Shown here: piece after piece, positions 34,154 to 43,142 of the stretch
Position numbering within the stretch: position 1 is the stretch's first letter
Layout: every line of letters starts with the position of its first letter
NCBI GenBank assembly: GCA_003353945.1
Contig: PIVM01000021.1
Span: 1 to 56,138, forward strand
DNA: 56,138 nucleotides
Direction: 5' to 3'
Origin: Gammaproteobacteria bacterium
GTDB taxonomy: Bacteria; Pseudomonadota; Gammaproteobacteria; Pseudomonadales; PIVM01
Translations under genes and position numbers: made by a program
Notes under the pieces: model-generated
What the model was told of the DNA's origin: nothing
Seen by the model: only the letters and a program-made list of their open reading frames with translations
Databases searched by the model: none

Positions 34154-34619
34154 ACGTTCCGTTCCAACAGAGAGGAAAACTGTCAAACGAGGAAGTAATT
34201 CAAGCGTACCAAGCGGATATGAATAAGATTTACCACAATCAAGTTACAAATAACGCTTCTTACTGGTCTGGCAATAACGTGACGATGCCTGGGTAGAAAA
34301 CTGATCCGTCAGCCAAGCAACAACCATTATTATCCAGCGGCTATCCCCGATTATCACAGACTCCCATAAATAATGGTTAATCAGAAAAAGCATAGCAGCG
34401 AGGTGTTTTTTTGCGCATGATACAGGTCAAGCGAGGTTGGACTTGTGCTGCGCTGAACACATCCAATGAGCAATTGATCGCACAATGGTTCTATGTTTGA
34501 GCGGTTAGACTAACATCACTGCGATATAACAAAAAGTGTAGCTGCTCGTACTGGGGAAACCGCTACCTCCTCTCCCTCTCCCACCTCCTCTCCCCGAGGA
34601 GAGGGGGGAACAGAACTCA
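34154..34619. other. Intergenic region with GA-rich hairpin
   Basis: Promoter region for the NHL/cytochrome operon on its left side. Near its right end, CCTCTCC (34587-34593) pairs with GGAGAGG (34598-34604) around a four-base loop, embedded in a CT/GA-rich tract. The hairpin lies 16 bases beyond the stop of the leftward CrtC-like gene and may act as its terminator, although it has no T-run on that strand. No gene was seen. Confidence 0.4.
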
Positions 34620-35741
34620 CTAGGGTGAAACTGCCTCAAAGGAGTCAAAACCATAGGGCTCGTGGTGTCCGATACTTAGATTTTCGAACATCCCATAGGT
34701 AATCTCTCCATTTTCCAGCTCAAATCGCACAACAGTCTCATAAAGAGGTCCGAGCGCCTTACGTGCCTCATGCGTACTAACATCGTATTCCACCGCTTCC
34801 AATTTGAATTTACCATGATACTGGCCGTGTACCCATTCTGGATTAGGGAAATAACCGGTACCAGCAGCGAGATAAGCGCAAGTCAACGCCGTGCATTTCA
34901 CGGTGACCGACTTGCCATTTTCATCTTCATAGCTGAGCTCCGCTGTTTCCAGTTCCCGCGTACCGCTTTTGTATTTGATAGCGTGTTTTGGCTTACCTAG
35001 GTGGTAAACTGCGCCACCTTTCTCGTAGCTGTCTATTTTGATACATTCATCTACAATCACACTGCCATCGGCATTTTCTTCGATAAAGACTTTCAGTTGA
35101 TAATCTTCGAACTGCATCGGCGCCCACATATGGAAAAAGCCGTAATTGTCCATATATTCATTAATGCGTATGCCCAGAGGTTCAGTTTCACCCACTGGAC
35201 GAATCCCCCAGGAGTGATCACGAACTCCCAGGTAGTTATCGTAGTCAACCTCAATGCTTTCGCCTTTGACATTTATCGAACCCTGCCACCTGCCCAGTTG
35301 CGTATAACGTGACGTATCCATGGTCACACGAACACCCTTGCGCATCACAGTTCGTGGTTCTTCAACCGCTGGTGCCGTGCCATCAAAATTCAAATCAAAA
35401 CTGATATCATTCTCGTTGTCATCACAGAAGATTCGAATTTTTTTCAGGCTTTGCACTACTTCAACACCAAAGGGCCCCACTTTCACATCCATTCGATCAC
35501 AACCCAGTTCACGCGAGCATCGCAATACATGCTGTTTGCCTTTGTAGACTATACATACAAAGGCATCTGTCGTACCGAGGTTTGGATACTGACCCATGCC
35601 AAAAACAAAAAACAGATCTCCCGACATTGGGTGCAAATTGAAATAATACCGATCATAGAAATTACGATCACTCGTAGCGACCTGGTCAAAGGTTTCCGGG
35701 GTTTGATGAGCCAGTAACTCATCCATTGGACTAATAGGCAT
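34620..35741 (-). CDS. CrtC/AttH-like lipocalin-fold protein (DUF7065-type)
   Basis: 373 residues, no signal peptide or membrane segment. The FYDRYYFNLHPMSGDLFFVFGMGQYPNLG start, the central YLGVRDHSWGIRP motif and the late GMFENLSIGHHEPYGFDSF segment resemble the hydroxyneurosporene-synthase-like (CrtC) and DUF7064/7065 proteins. These are frequent beside steroid and terpenoid catabolism genes in proteobacteria and have a double lipocalin-like barrel. It could bind or hydrate a hydrophobic isoprenoid. No carotenoid genes are in the window, so CrtC function itself is not supported. It stands alone: divergent from the receiver-domain gene and separate from the cytochrome operon. Confidence 0.65.
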   Translation of the reverse strand: MPISPMDELLAHQTPETFDQVATSDRNFYDRYYFNLHPMSGDLFFVFGMGQYPNLGTTDAFVCIVYKGKQHVLRCSRELGCDRMDVKVGPFGVEVVQSLKKIRIFCDDNENDISFDLNFDGTAPAVEEPRTVMRKGVRVTMDTSRYTQLGRWQGSINVKGESIEVDYDNYLGVRDHSWGIRPVGETEPLGIRINEYMDNYGFFHMWAPMQFEDYQLKVFIEENADGSVIVDECIKIDSYEKGGAVYHLGKPKHAIKYKSGTRELETAELSYEDENGKSVTVKCTALTCAYLAAGTGYFPNPEWVHGQYHGKFKLEAVEYDVSTHEARKALGPLYETVVRFELENGEITYGMFENLSIGHHEPYGFDSFEAVSP

Positions 35742-36353
35742 TTTTTTCGTCTCTTGGAATTAATGAATTGTCAAGATTGCTAAACTTAGGGTCAATCTCA
35801 CGCTGAAACTATCTCATCTCAAAATAGTTTTCAACATCCTTTCTGTTTGGTAATACTGAGACCATTTCATACATCCCCAGCCTGATACTCTATTTAGAGT
35901 CATAGCAACTCTAATATGCATCATTTGGTATTGTATCAGGCTGTATCAGAGCCCATAACGATTGGCGTGAATCCTGTTAAATCACTTTCTCTGTGCAAAG
36001 ATCTTCACTTCGAATTATCTACGCACTGTTTGTGAAAGATATAATTGACTAGCCATAATTCGATATCATCTTTTGAAAGAGGAAATCATTCTTTTCTCCG
36101 TAATAAACAATGCGGCCTAAAACAAAAACCAGTCAACAAAAGAAGTACTGAATATTTTCTACCCATCGACTATCAATCGTGAATTGCCTCCACCATGCTA
36201 TTTGTCTAATAAAATTTGGTCTTTGAGTGGCTAGTGGAATTTGACGTGCTACTCTGGTACTTACCATGATGGTATTTCTGCGCCTATTTCGATCGATAGC
36301 CAGACTTAAATTGGTCCCGTTAATGAAACGCCGGATGAAACGGAGTCGGCAAA
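35742..36353. other. Divergent intergenic region with an inverted repeat
   Basis: About 610 AT-rich bases between the CrtC-like gene and the receiver gene. CCTGATAC (35881-35888) is repeated inverted as GTATCAGG (35933-35940), with an extra GTATCAG following at 35943-35949 and an inner ACTC/GAGT pair. It may be an operator pair for a divergent regulator. No gene is credible; a small reverse frame at 36133-36363 has no ribosome site or family likeness. Confidence 0.4.
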
Positions 36354-37568
36354 ATGGATGCAAAGCCCAAGTTTGCAGTTGGCAGAAGTCTCTCTGAGAT
36401 CTTTCAATCCCATGAGTTTCACTCAGACAATATCGATTTGATTTATTACGATGATACTGGTTCCAGCAATCGTTTTAAGCAAATCAATGATGCTAACGCA
36501 GATATTGTTATTGTCGATATCCGAGATGGCAAAGAGTGTGGATTTCAACTTTGCGAAGTCTTACAAGCTAATACCAAAATATGCGATGCATTCGTATTTG
36601 TTATTTCGGATAGTAATGAGCTTGCGATAAAACTAAATAGCTACAATGCGGGAGCCCACGGATTTTATGGTGGTCCAGAAGATGCGTCAGAAATCAAAGC
36701 CGAACTGCTGGCAACCTATTCCTACGTAAACCAAACACGACAATTGATGAGTAAGCTAAAAAATGCTTCCAAAACTGTTCGCCAGGTTATCACCGTCAGT
36801 GATGAACTAGTCGCAATCATCGATTTCTTCGAATCCTTGTCATCCTGTCACTCAATTGATGACCTAGTCAAACAAGTCTTTAGCATTTTTCAGTCTTTCG
36901 CGTTGACATGCAGTTTGCAAATTCGAACAGACCAGCATACGCGGAGCTTTTCAAGCAAAGAACTTGAAGGAATTGTCAATCCACTGGAACTTGATCTTTT
37001 TGAAGCAATGAAAAACGAGGGCAGGATTCTAGACCTCGGCAAGCGGCTAATGTTGAATTTTACAAAAATATCCCTACTCGTCAAAAATCCGCCAGTCGAT
37101 ACTGAAAAACTAGGCCGCTATAGAGATCACTTGGCTATCGTATTGAGATGTGCTGAAAGCAAATTAAAAGCTCTCGAAATTGAAGATAAACGACAGGCAG
37201 AAAACAATGAGTTAAAAATAATACTATCGGTTGCCACACAAATATTACCCGATATAGATCGAAAACAGCTCGAATTCAGGGAAAAAATGATCGCAGTTAA
37301 TGAAAATCTACTACAACAGTTGACTGAAGATTTTATGATGCTGGGATTACATGAGCGTCAGGAAGAACATCTTTTACACTTGGTTCATGGTTCACTTGAG
37401 CAATCTTTGCAGTCTTATGAAGGCCATCGGGAGGATGAGCAGGTACTGCGGGACATTGTCGTAAAGCTCAATAACATGCTATCTAAATCTCTCAATTCTC
37501 CCGATGATGCAACAGACAACGAAGAAAATGAAGACGAAGATTTTTCTGGTGGTGTTATGTTTCTTTAA
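36354..37568 (+). CDS. Degenerate receiver-domain protein with helical sensory region
   Basis: 404 residues; GGAG eight bases before the ATG. The N-terminal 120 residues have a receiver fold with an Asp at the acceptor site (D55 in IVIVDIRDGKECG). They lack the usual N-terminal acidic pair and the conserved Lys-Pro (GGPED instead), so phosphorylation is doubtful. Residues about 140-265 look GAF-like; the remainder (about 270-385) is long amphipathic helix, probably coiled coil, ending in an acidic tail. No DNA-binding or enzymatic domain is seen. It is followed 27 bases later by a CheY-like gene, so the two likely form a signalling unit. Exact role unknown. Confidence 0.65.
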   Translation: MDAKPKFAVGRSLSEIFQSHEFHSDNIDLIYYDDTGSSNRFKQINDANADIVIVDIRDGKECGFQLCEVLQANTKICDAFVFVISDSNELAIKLNSYNAGAHGFYGGPEDASEIKAELLATYSYVNQTRQLMSKLKNASKTVRQVITVSDELVAIIDFFESLSSCHSIDDLVKQVFSIFQSFALTCSLQIRTDQHTRSFSSKELEGIVNPLELDLFEAMKNEGRILDLGKRLMLNFTKISLLVKNPPVDTEKLGRYRDHLAIVLRCAESKLKALEIEDKRQAENNELKIILSVATQILPDIDRKQLEFREKMIAVNENLLQQLTEDFMMLGLHERQEEHLLHLVHGSLEQSLQSYEGHREDEQVLRDIVVKLNNMLSKSLNSPDDATDNEENEDEDFSGGVMFL

Positions 37569-37595
37569 AAAAGAATCAGTGATTGCGAGGAATGT

Positions 37596-37973
37596 ATGAC
37601 AAAAGTTATTCTCACCGTTGATGACTCAGCCACTGTGATCAGCGTTTTGGAAGCAGCATTGACGGAAGTAGGCTACGAAGTTGTGTCAGCCTCTGATGGC
37701 ATTGAGGGGCTTAATAAACTGAGTGAGCTATCAGTTGATCTCATCATTTCTGACGTGAATATGCCCAATATGGATGGACTTACGTTTGTAAAAGAAATCA
37801 GGCAACGCGATGATACAAAGTTTACGCCTATTATGATGCTGACAACTGAGCGTGGCAAAGCAGAAGTACAACAAGCAAAAGATGCTGGGGCAAAAGCGTG
37901 GATTGTCAAACCCTTCAAAAGTGAAATGGTGGTCGATGCAGTGCAGAAAATCTTGGGGCCTTCTGGTGCGTAG
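37596..37973 (+). CDS. Single-domain CheY-like response regulator
   Basis: 125 residues, only a receiver domain. All active positions are present: the acidic pair in LTVDDSA (D9, D10), acceptor D53 in IISDVNMPNMDG, T83/T84 in MMLTTERG and K105 in WIVKPF. Ribosome site GCGAGGAA. Proteins with TVDDSATV starts of this kind are typical of chemotaxis-type or twitching-motility clusters, but no kinase or CheA gene is in the window. It is co-directional with the degenerate receiver gene, which could be its partner or output. Confidence 0.88.
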   Translation: MTKVILTVDDSATVISVLEAALTEVGYEVVSASDGIEGLNKLSELSVDLIISDVNMPNMDGLTFVKEIRQRDDTKFTPIMMLTTERGKAEVQQAKDAGAKAWIVKPFKSEMVVDAVQKILGPSGA

Positions 37974-38065
37974 CAACGTTGGATGCAGCCACGGGCGGTG
38001 GTATTGGAGCGTGACATAGCACCTATATTGTATCAACAACCTATATCGACATACGCCCTAATACT

Positions 38066-38106
38066 CAAGAAGCCCAATTTGCTCAGTGGGTATTCTTGCA
38101 TTTTTT
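38066..38106 (+). terminator. Terminator between the CheY-like gene and hypB
   Basis: CAAGAA-g-CCCA (38066-38076) pairs with TGGG-ta-TTCTTG (38087-38098): about ten base pairs with a small internal bulge, followed by T6 at 38101-38106. It serves the rightward CheY-like gene and lies in the convergent gap before hypB. Confidence 0.6.
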
Positions 38107-38158
38107 AGGGGTCTGTTACCGTTTTCAGTATTGGTATCGTCTCCATTTTTAAACGAAG

Positions 38159-38932
38159 TTAGCGCTTACCTCTGAGCACTCTATACCTATCTAACCACCT
38201 GTACCATTCCGCCATTCCCTCGCCACTGCTGGCCGACACTTGAACTACTTCAATATCAGGATTAACTCGACGCGCATATTCAATACACTTCATCACATCA
38301 AAGTCGAGATAGGGAAGAAGATCCACTTTGTTAAGCAATAGTAATGTCGAGGCATGAAATATATCCGGGTATTTTAATGGCTTGTCTTCTCCTTCAGTGA
38401 CGGAGAGGATCACTACCTTAGCCGCCTCTCCCAGATCAAAGGCTGCCGGGCATACCAAATTACCTACGTTTTCAACAAAGAGCAGTTCTGTTTTCTCGAG
38501 ATTGAATAACTCCAATGCATGCCCCACCATATGAGCATCCAGATGACAGCCCTTGCCGGTATTAAGCTGCACCGCATCAACACCCGTTTTACGAATACGA
38601 TCTGCGTCTTGACTCGTTTGCTGATCTCCTTCGATCACCGCAATATTTTTCTCTGCCTTAAGATCGTTAATGGTTCGTGTCAGCAAGGTTGTCTTGCCAG
38701 AACCCGGGCTGGAAACCAGATTAAAAACAGCCACGTTTTTCTCTTCAAAAGAGTGGCGGTTTTTCTCGGCATAATTGTTGTTTTTTGAAAGAATATCCTG
38801 CTCAATCTGTACTATCCGTGCTTCTGTCGTACCAAAAGCATGACTATGATGGTCATCGTGCTGGTGGTGAACATGCAACGCTTGACTCTCTAGCGTCGCC
38901 TCATGATGTTCGCATCCACAGGTGGTACACAT
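38159..38932 (-). CDS. hypB: Hydrogenase nickel incorporation GTPase HypB
   Basis: Start at the ATG at 38932, giving the family-typical MCTTCGCE N-terminus (high-affinity Ni site CxxCGC); a frame from 38953 is longer. 257 residues. A short His-rich stretch ([12 protein letters not shown], about 20-32) can store nickel. The GTPase domain has Walker [12 protein letters not shown] (about 75), the metal-binding [11 protein letters not shown] segment, and LLLNKVDLL as the specificity motif. HypB, with HypA, inserts nickel into [NiFe]-hydrogenase large subunits. Last gene of the leftward hyp operon; hypA is not in the window. Confidence 0.95.
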   Translation of the reverse strand: MCTTCGCEHHEATLESQALHVHHQHDDHHSHAFGTTEARIVQIEQDILSKNNNYAEKNRHSFEEKNVAVFNLVSSPGSGKTTLLTRTINDLKAEKNIAVIEGDQQTSQDADRIRKTGVDAVQLNTGKGCHLDAHMVGHALELFNLEKTELLFVENVGNLVCPAAFDLGEAAKVVILSVTEGEDKPLKYPDIFHASTLLLLNKVDLLPYLDFDVMKCIEYARRVNPDIEVVQVSASSGEGMAEWYRWLDRYRVLRGKR

Positions 38933-39042
38933 ACTGATTTCTCCGGGAATCAACTAGCCACTCTAATAGTTACTCAACCCTATAATGTTGAGTAACTGAA
39001 TTATCCTCAAAAAATTCAACCAGCCCTTCAATTATAGCTGGC

Positions 39043-40758
39043 TTATACACGGATTCGCTCTTTCCTATTACCTGTTTGAGTAACGTTTGCCAGACGATGT
39101 CGCGCCAGGTAAGAGGGCGTTCGGGACTTTGGAACCTTTTCCACAAAATGATAGCGGGCAAAGTGATAACTCGGATCAAATCCATAAAAATTAAGGCGCA
39201 TTTGTTCCAGTTCGTCCTCACGACAACACGCCATCATATCCCTTGATTGCCTTAGCAGCTGCTGTTTATCTGCAATGGCGTTTTCAAACCGTGTCTGCTC
39301 TAATTCTTTTTGTAATTGAAGTGCCAATTGTTCCACTGCATCACCGGAAAAACATCCGTCGATCAACCCAATGGCTGCAGCCTCTGCTGCTCCCATAGGC
39401 AGGCGTCGTTGCACCAATTCCTCAGCTTGTTGCACCGACCCTAATCGGCGCGGCAATGTCCAAGTCCAATATTCCGAGCCGTAGAGATTACCCATAGAAA
39501 GGTAGTGAGGATTGAGCACCACATAATCGCTAGCATAAACCCTGTCGGCACAAAGCGCTAAAAACACGCCACCCGCTCCCGCATTACCGCGCATCAGAGC
39601 CAGCGTCAACTTATTATCGGTTTCTAGAATCGCCTGTGCCAAATCATCCATAGCATTAATATTGGCCCAGGATTCATCCGCCGGGCTTTCTGCTGCTTCT
39701 ATGCTATTAAGATGAATACCGTTAGACCAATAATCTTCTCCGCCTAAAAGTACCATAGCCTTCGTTTCATTCCGGCTCACCTTACGATAAACGTCCAGCA
39801 AGCGACGGCACTGCTTTGTGCTCATAGCACCATTATGAAAATCAAAGGAAAGATAACCCACTTCGCCCTCTTCCCAATATGCGATCTCATCCCTTCCCTC
39901 TTTTTTGCTGGACAGATCTGGCAGTCCTTTCTGCTCTTGCCACAAAATCTCTGCCGCTGGCAGCTTAAATCGCGGCTCCCCCTTTTTCGGGTTCGCAAGG
40001 CGAAGATGCCCTAACCAAACGGCACCATCCGCTGTTGCGCGACAAATGGAACCGTTTGCCGTGGCAATCAATTCACCGGGATTTCCTGTAAGACCCACGG
40101 CAGCACAGGCGTTATAGAGATAGCACCCTCTACCAGCTATGTGATCAAGAACACCAGGCGCGCCATCGGCGGCATTGATTTTATTCAAAATCAATTTTGT
40201 TGCGTCATTTTCCCAATCAATTTTTCGATCCGACTGTTGCTGCGGATCAACCCACTGGCCTTTATTAGCAATATCCAACTCTTTCAGCAGCTTTGGTTTT
40301 TTCTTCATTCCATATTTCTCAAGTGCCTCAAAAACAGCGCCTAGCGCAGCCTCTGTCACCTCTCGTCGATAGAGGCTGCTTTTTTTAGCACAACGCATGG
40401 GAAAGAGCCGGTAAGACCATATCGGCCCCGCATCCATTTCCCCAATCGCTTGCAGGCAAGTAACACCCCACTCTTTCTTTTCAGCAAGCATTGCCCTATC
40501 TAAAGAATGAATACCCCCGTCGCCCGGTATACCGGGATGAACAATCAAGCAAACCGTGTTACGCCAGACGACTGCAGGAATAGCGCGTTTTAACCAGGGC
40601 GCAATAATCAGCTCTGGCTGCCAACGGTTGACGGCATCGACTGTGGTTTCATCGTTGATATCAAACTCCACTGAGAGCTCATGACCCGCGGCTCTCAATT
40701 CAACATAAAGCCGCTGGGCAAGGCTGTTATAGCCATGACATAGTAACAAAATACGCAT
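39043..40758 (-). CDS. hypX: HypX/HoxX, CO-ligand synthesis for [NiFe]-hydrogenase
   Basis: The start is the ATG at 40758, which shares its A with the hypE stop (TGATG). 571 residues in two parts: an N-terminal formyltransferase-like domain (about 1-270; VHPGIPGDGGIHSLDRAML, GPIWSYRLFPM) and a C-terminal enoyl-CoA-hydratase/crotonase-like domain (about 280-560; LTLALMRGNAGAGGVFLALCADRVYAS, SEYWTWTLPRRLG). Characterised HypX uses the formyl group of N10-formyl-tetrahydrofolate to make CO for the hydrogenase Fe site, and it occurs in organisms whose hydrogenases work in air. Its presence here suggests an oxygen-tolerant hydrogenase elsewhere in the genome. Confidence 0.93.
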   Translation of the reverse strand: MRILLLCHGYNSLAQRLYVELRAAGHELSVEFDINDETTVDAVNRWQPELIIAPWLKRAIPAVVWRNTVCLIVHPGIPGDGGIHSLDRAMLAEKKEWGVTCLQAIGEMDAGPIWSYRLFPMRCAKKSSLYRREVTEAALGAVFEALEKYGMKKKPKLLKELDIANKGQWVDPQQQSDRKIDWENDATKLILNKINAADGAPGVLDHIAGRGCYLYNACAAVGLTGNPGELIATANGSICRATADGAVWLGHLRLANPKKGEPRFKLPAAEILWQEQKGLPDLSSKKEGRDEIAYWEEGEVGYLSFDFHNGAMSTKQCRRLLDVYRKVSRNETKAMVLLGGEDYWSNGIHLNSIEAAESPADESWANINAMDDLAQAILETDNKLTLALMRGNAGAGGVFLALCADRVYASDYVVLNPHYLSMGNLYGSEYWTWTLPRRLGSVQQAEELVQRRLPMGAAEAAAIGLIDGCFSGDAVEQLALQLQKELEQTRFENAIADKQQLLRQSRDMMACCREDELEQMRLNFYGFDPSYHFARYHFVEKVPKSRTPSYLARHRLANVTQTGNRKERIRV

Positions 40759-41807
40759 CAACAGATCCTCGGCAGTTGCTCTCCAGTCAACCAGTCAACC
40801 ATCCGATGGCCACCAAATAAAGTTTTCATCTGTACAAAGTGATTTCGATCCTCTCCAACTTCACCAATAATGGCAGCCTCTTTTCCCTCAGGCTGTGATT
40901 GCATAACTTCCAACAATCTTTCCGCTTTTTCTGGGGGGCAAAAGGCCACCAGTTTTCCCTCATTAGCAACATAGAGTGGATCAAGCCCCAGAAATTCACA
41001 CGCCGCTTTTACCGGTGCTTTGATAGGAATCGCCTTCTCATCAATAATAATGCCTGTTCCAGATTGAGCCGCCATCTCATTGAGTGTTGTTGCCAAACCT
41101 CCCCTCGTGGGATCACGCATGGCAACGATGTCAGGAACCTGCTCTATCATCGCCCTAACAAGTCGGTGCAATGGCTGGCTGTCAGAACAAAGCGTTGTTT
41201 CAAAAGAAAGATTCTCGCGCTGTGAAAGAATCGCTACACCGTGATCGCCTATCGAACCACTGAGTAAAACGGAGCAACCGGGGCGAATTTTTTTTGCTGA
41301 CAACTCAATATCGCTTGTCACAACACCCACCCCCGTGGTGTTAATAAATACACCATCACCCTTGCCCTTTTCAACCACCTTGGTATCACCGGTGACAATC
41401 GGCACACCGGCATCTCGCGCAGCGGCCGCCATAGAATCAACGATTTTTTTAAGCTTGCTAAGGGCAAATCCTTCCTCAAGAATAAAACCGGCAGATAGAT
41501 AATACGGTTGCGCGCCAGACATCACGACATCATTAATTGTGCCATGTATTGAGAGCGAACCTATATCACCACCGTTAAAAAACAGCGGTGAGATAACATG
41601 ACTGTCTGTTGCCATAACAACCCGACCAGCCGGCAGGTCGAAGCTCGCCTGATCACTGAGTTCCCGCAAAATTGGATTGTCAAAAGCGGCAAGAAACAAC
41701 TCCTCAATTAACCGTTGCATGGCGCGTCCACCGCTGCCATGAACCATCTCTATACAACCGTTAGCAAGATTCAATTTATTCATTGTATTAATCATTGTTT
41801 TGCTCAT
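40758..41807 (-). CDS. hypE: HypE, cyanide-ligand synthesis
   Basis: The start is placed at the ATG of MSKTMINTMNKLN (41807), overlapping the hypD end by 20 bases; a frame reaching 41900 would run deep into hypD. 349 residues of the PurM-like ATPase family. It shows the VHGSGGRAMQRLI N-terminus, the ATP-binding GDIGSLSIHGTINDVVMSGAQP and VTGDTKVVEKGKGDG segments, and the essential C-terminal PRIC whose Cys accepts the carbamoyl group from HypF. HypE dehydrates it to a thiocyanate for transfer to iron on HypCD. Complete and apparently functional. Confidence 0.95.
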   Translation of the reverse strand: MSKTMINTMNKLNLANGCIEMVHGSGGRAMQRLIEELFLAAFDNPILRELSDQASFDLPAGRVVMATDSHVISPLFFNGGDIGSLSIHGTINDVVMSGAQPYYLSAGFILEEGFALSKLKKIVDSMAAAARDAGVPIVTGDTKVVEKGKGDGVFINTTGVGVVTSDIELSAKKIRPGCSVLLSGSIGDHGVAILSQRENLSFETTLCSDSQPLHRLVRAMIEQVPDIVAMRDPTRGGLATTLNEMAAQSGTGIIIDEKAIPIKAPVKAACEFLGLDPLYVANEGKLVAFCPPEKAERLLEVMQSQPEGKEAAIIGEVGEDRNHFVQMKTLFGGHRMVDWLTGEQLPRIC

Positions 41808-42921
41808 AGTGCCGCCCATAGCTGTAGTATGCAGCACAAGCGCCTTCAGAGGAGACCATACAGGATCCAATGGGATTTTCCGGTGTGCAGCCGATAGCAA
41901 ACAAACTGCAATCTCTTGGCGTTTTTACACCCCGAATAATGGCAGGACATTCACACGCCCTGTTTTCTGTTGTTCTAGTCGTTGTCAGATTAAAGCGATT
42001 TTCAGCATCAAAAGCCTTATAGCTTTTATTAATTCTCAAAGCGCTGTACGGAACAAGCCCCAAACCACGCCATTCAAACTCTTTACGCAGTTCAAACACA
42101 TCGGCAACATGTTTTTTAGCTTTCCGATTGCCCTCTCGAGTTACTGCCCTCGCAAATTCATTTTCCACCTCCGCACGCCCGTCATTCACTTGTTGAATGA
42201 GCATAGCAATCGCCTGCAGAAGATCCAGCGGTTCAAAACCTGCAATGACCACCGGACGATGATACTCGCGCGCAAAATATTCATAGGGCTGACTACCAAT
42301 CACCGTGCTAACGTGTGCTGGACCAATAAAACCATCCAGCATTAACGCCCCCATCGCTCTAATATCAGCTGATTCAAGAATACTTGTGATCGCTGAAGGG
42401 GTTAGTAGATGGTTACAAAAAACTGAAAAATTACCCACCTGCTGCGCTGCGGCCTGCTTGATAATGAGTGCCGTCGGGGGTGTGGTGGTTTCAAAACCGA
42501 TAGCAAAAAAAACGACTTCTTTTTTGGGATTGTCCTTGGCAATCTGTAGAGCATCGGAGCAGGAATAAACCATCCTCACATCAGCCCCCTCTGCCCGCGC
42601 TTTCAACAAGGTCATTTTTCTCGAACCCGGCACACGCATCATATCGCCATAGCTGCAGAGGATGACCTGCTTATTCTGCGCCAACTCTATCGCCTGATTC
42701 AATCGACTCATCGGTAGCACACACACGGGGCAACCCGGCCCGTGAATCATCCTGACATTAGAAGGGAGCAGATCAGGAATACCGTAACGGAAAATTGCAT
42801 GGGTATGACCGCCGCAAAACTCCATAAAACGATAGCTGCGCTCTGCATTCGCCAGATGATGAATCTTTGCTGATAGCTGACTGGCCAAATCACCGTTGCG
42901 ATATTCATCGACATATTTCAT
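41788..42921 (-). CDS. hypD: HypD, Fe(CN)2CO assembly scaffold
   Basis: 377 residues, full length. It carries the invariant motifs EFCGGHTHAIFRYG (about 34-47), GPGCPVCVLP (about 61-70) and the C-terminal cysteine set (ENRACECPAIIRG, PRDCSLFAIGCTPENPIGSCMVSSEGACAAYY) that holds the [4Fe-4S] cluster and redox cysteines. It receives cyanide from HypE and builds the iron site with HypC. Start overlaps the hypC stop (ATGA). Nothing unusual in its motifs. Confidence 0.95.
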   Translation of the reverse strand: MKYVDEYRNGDLASQLSAKIHHLANAERSYRFMEFCGGHTHAIFRYGIPDLLPSNVRMIHGPGCPVCVLPMSRLNQAIELAQNKQVILCSYGDMMRVPGSRKMTLLKARAEGADVRMVYSCSDALQIAKDNPKKEVVFFAIGFETTTPPTALIIKQAAAQQVGNFSVFCNHLLTPSAITSILESADIRAMGALMLDGFIGPAHVSTVIGSQPYEYFAREYHRPVVIAGFEPLDLLQAIAMLIQQVNDGRAEVENEFARAVTREGNRKAKKHVADVFELRKEFEWRGLGLVPYSALRINKSYKAFDAENRFNLTTTRTTENRACECPAIIRGVKTPRDCSLFAIGCTPENPIGSCMVSSEGACAAYYSYGRHYEQNND

Positions 42922-43139
42922 TTTTGTTCAGCCATCTCGGCAAACAGTGCCAGCGTTTTTTCTGCCTCTTGCTGATCAATTTTATTCAATGCAAAACCGA
43001 CATGGAGAATAACGTAGTCACCGACCTTAACATCATCAAGCAGGCTAATAGAAACTAACTTGCGAATGCCGTCGGCCTCAACAATCGCTTCATCGACATT
43101 GATAACTTCATTTACTCTGACGGGAATGGCTAAACACAT
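42918..43139 (-). CDS. hypC: HypC/HupF-family hydrogenase chaperone
   Basis: 73 residues beginning MCLAIPV, in which Cys2 becomes the N-terminal iron-binding residue after Met removal. A conserved His lies in VILHVGFAL (about residue 45). OB-fold protein that carries Fe(CN)2CO from HypD to the large-subunit precursor. The gene starts three bases after the hypF stop, overlapping ribosome site GAGTGA. Confidence 0.95.
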   Translation of the reverse strand: MCLAIPVRVNEVINVDEAIVEADGIRKLVSISLLDDVKVGDYVILHVGFALNKIDQQEAEKTLALFAEMAEQK

Positions 43140-43142
43140 ATT

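Noticed and set aside
34559-34610. CT/GA-rich tract as an origin or mobile element
   Set aside because: Low-complexity sequence with a simple hairpin; no iterons, DnaA boxes or target duplications seen.
41800-42345. 181-codon forward frame antisense to hypD
   Set aside because: Shadow frame of a highly conserved gene; no ribosome site and no recognisable family.
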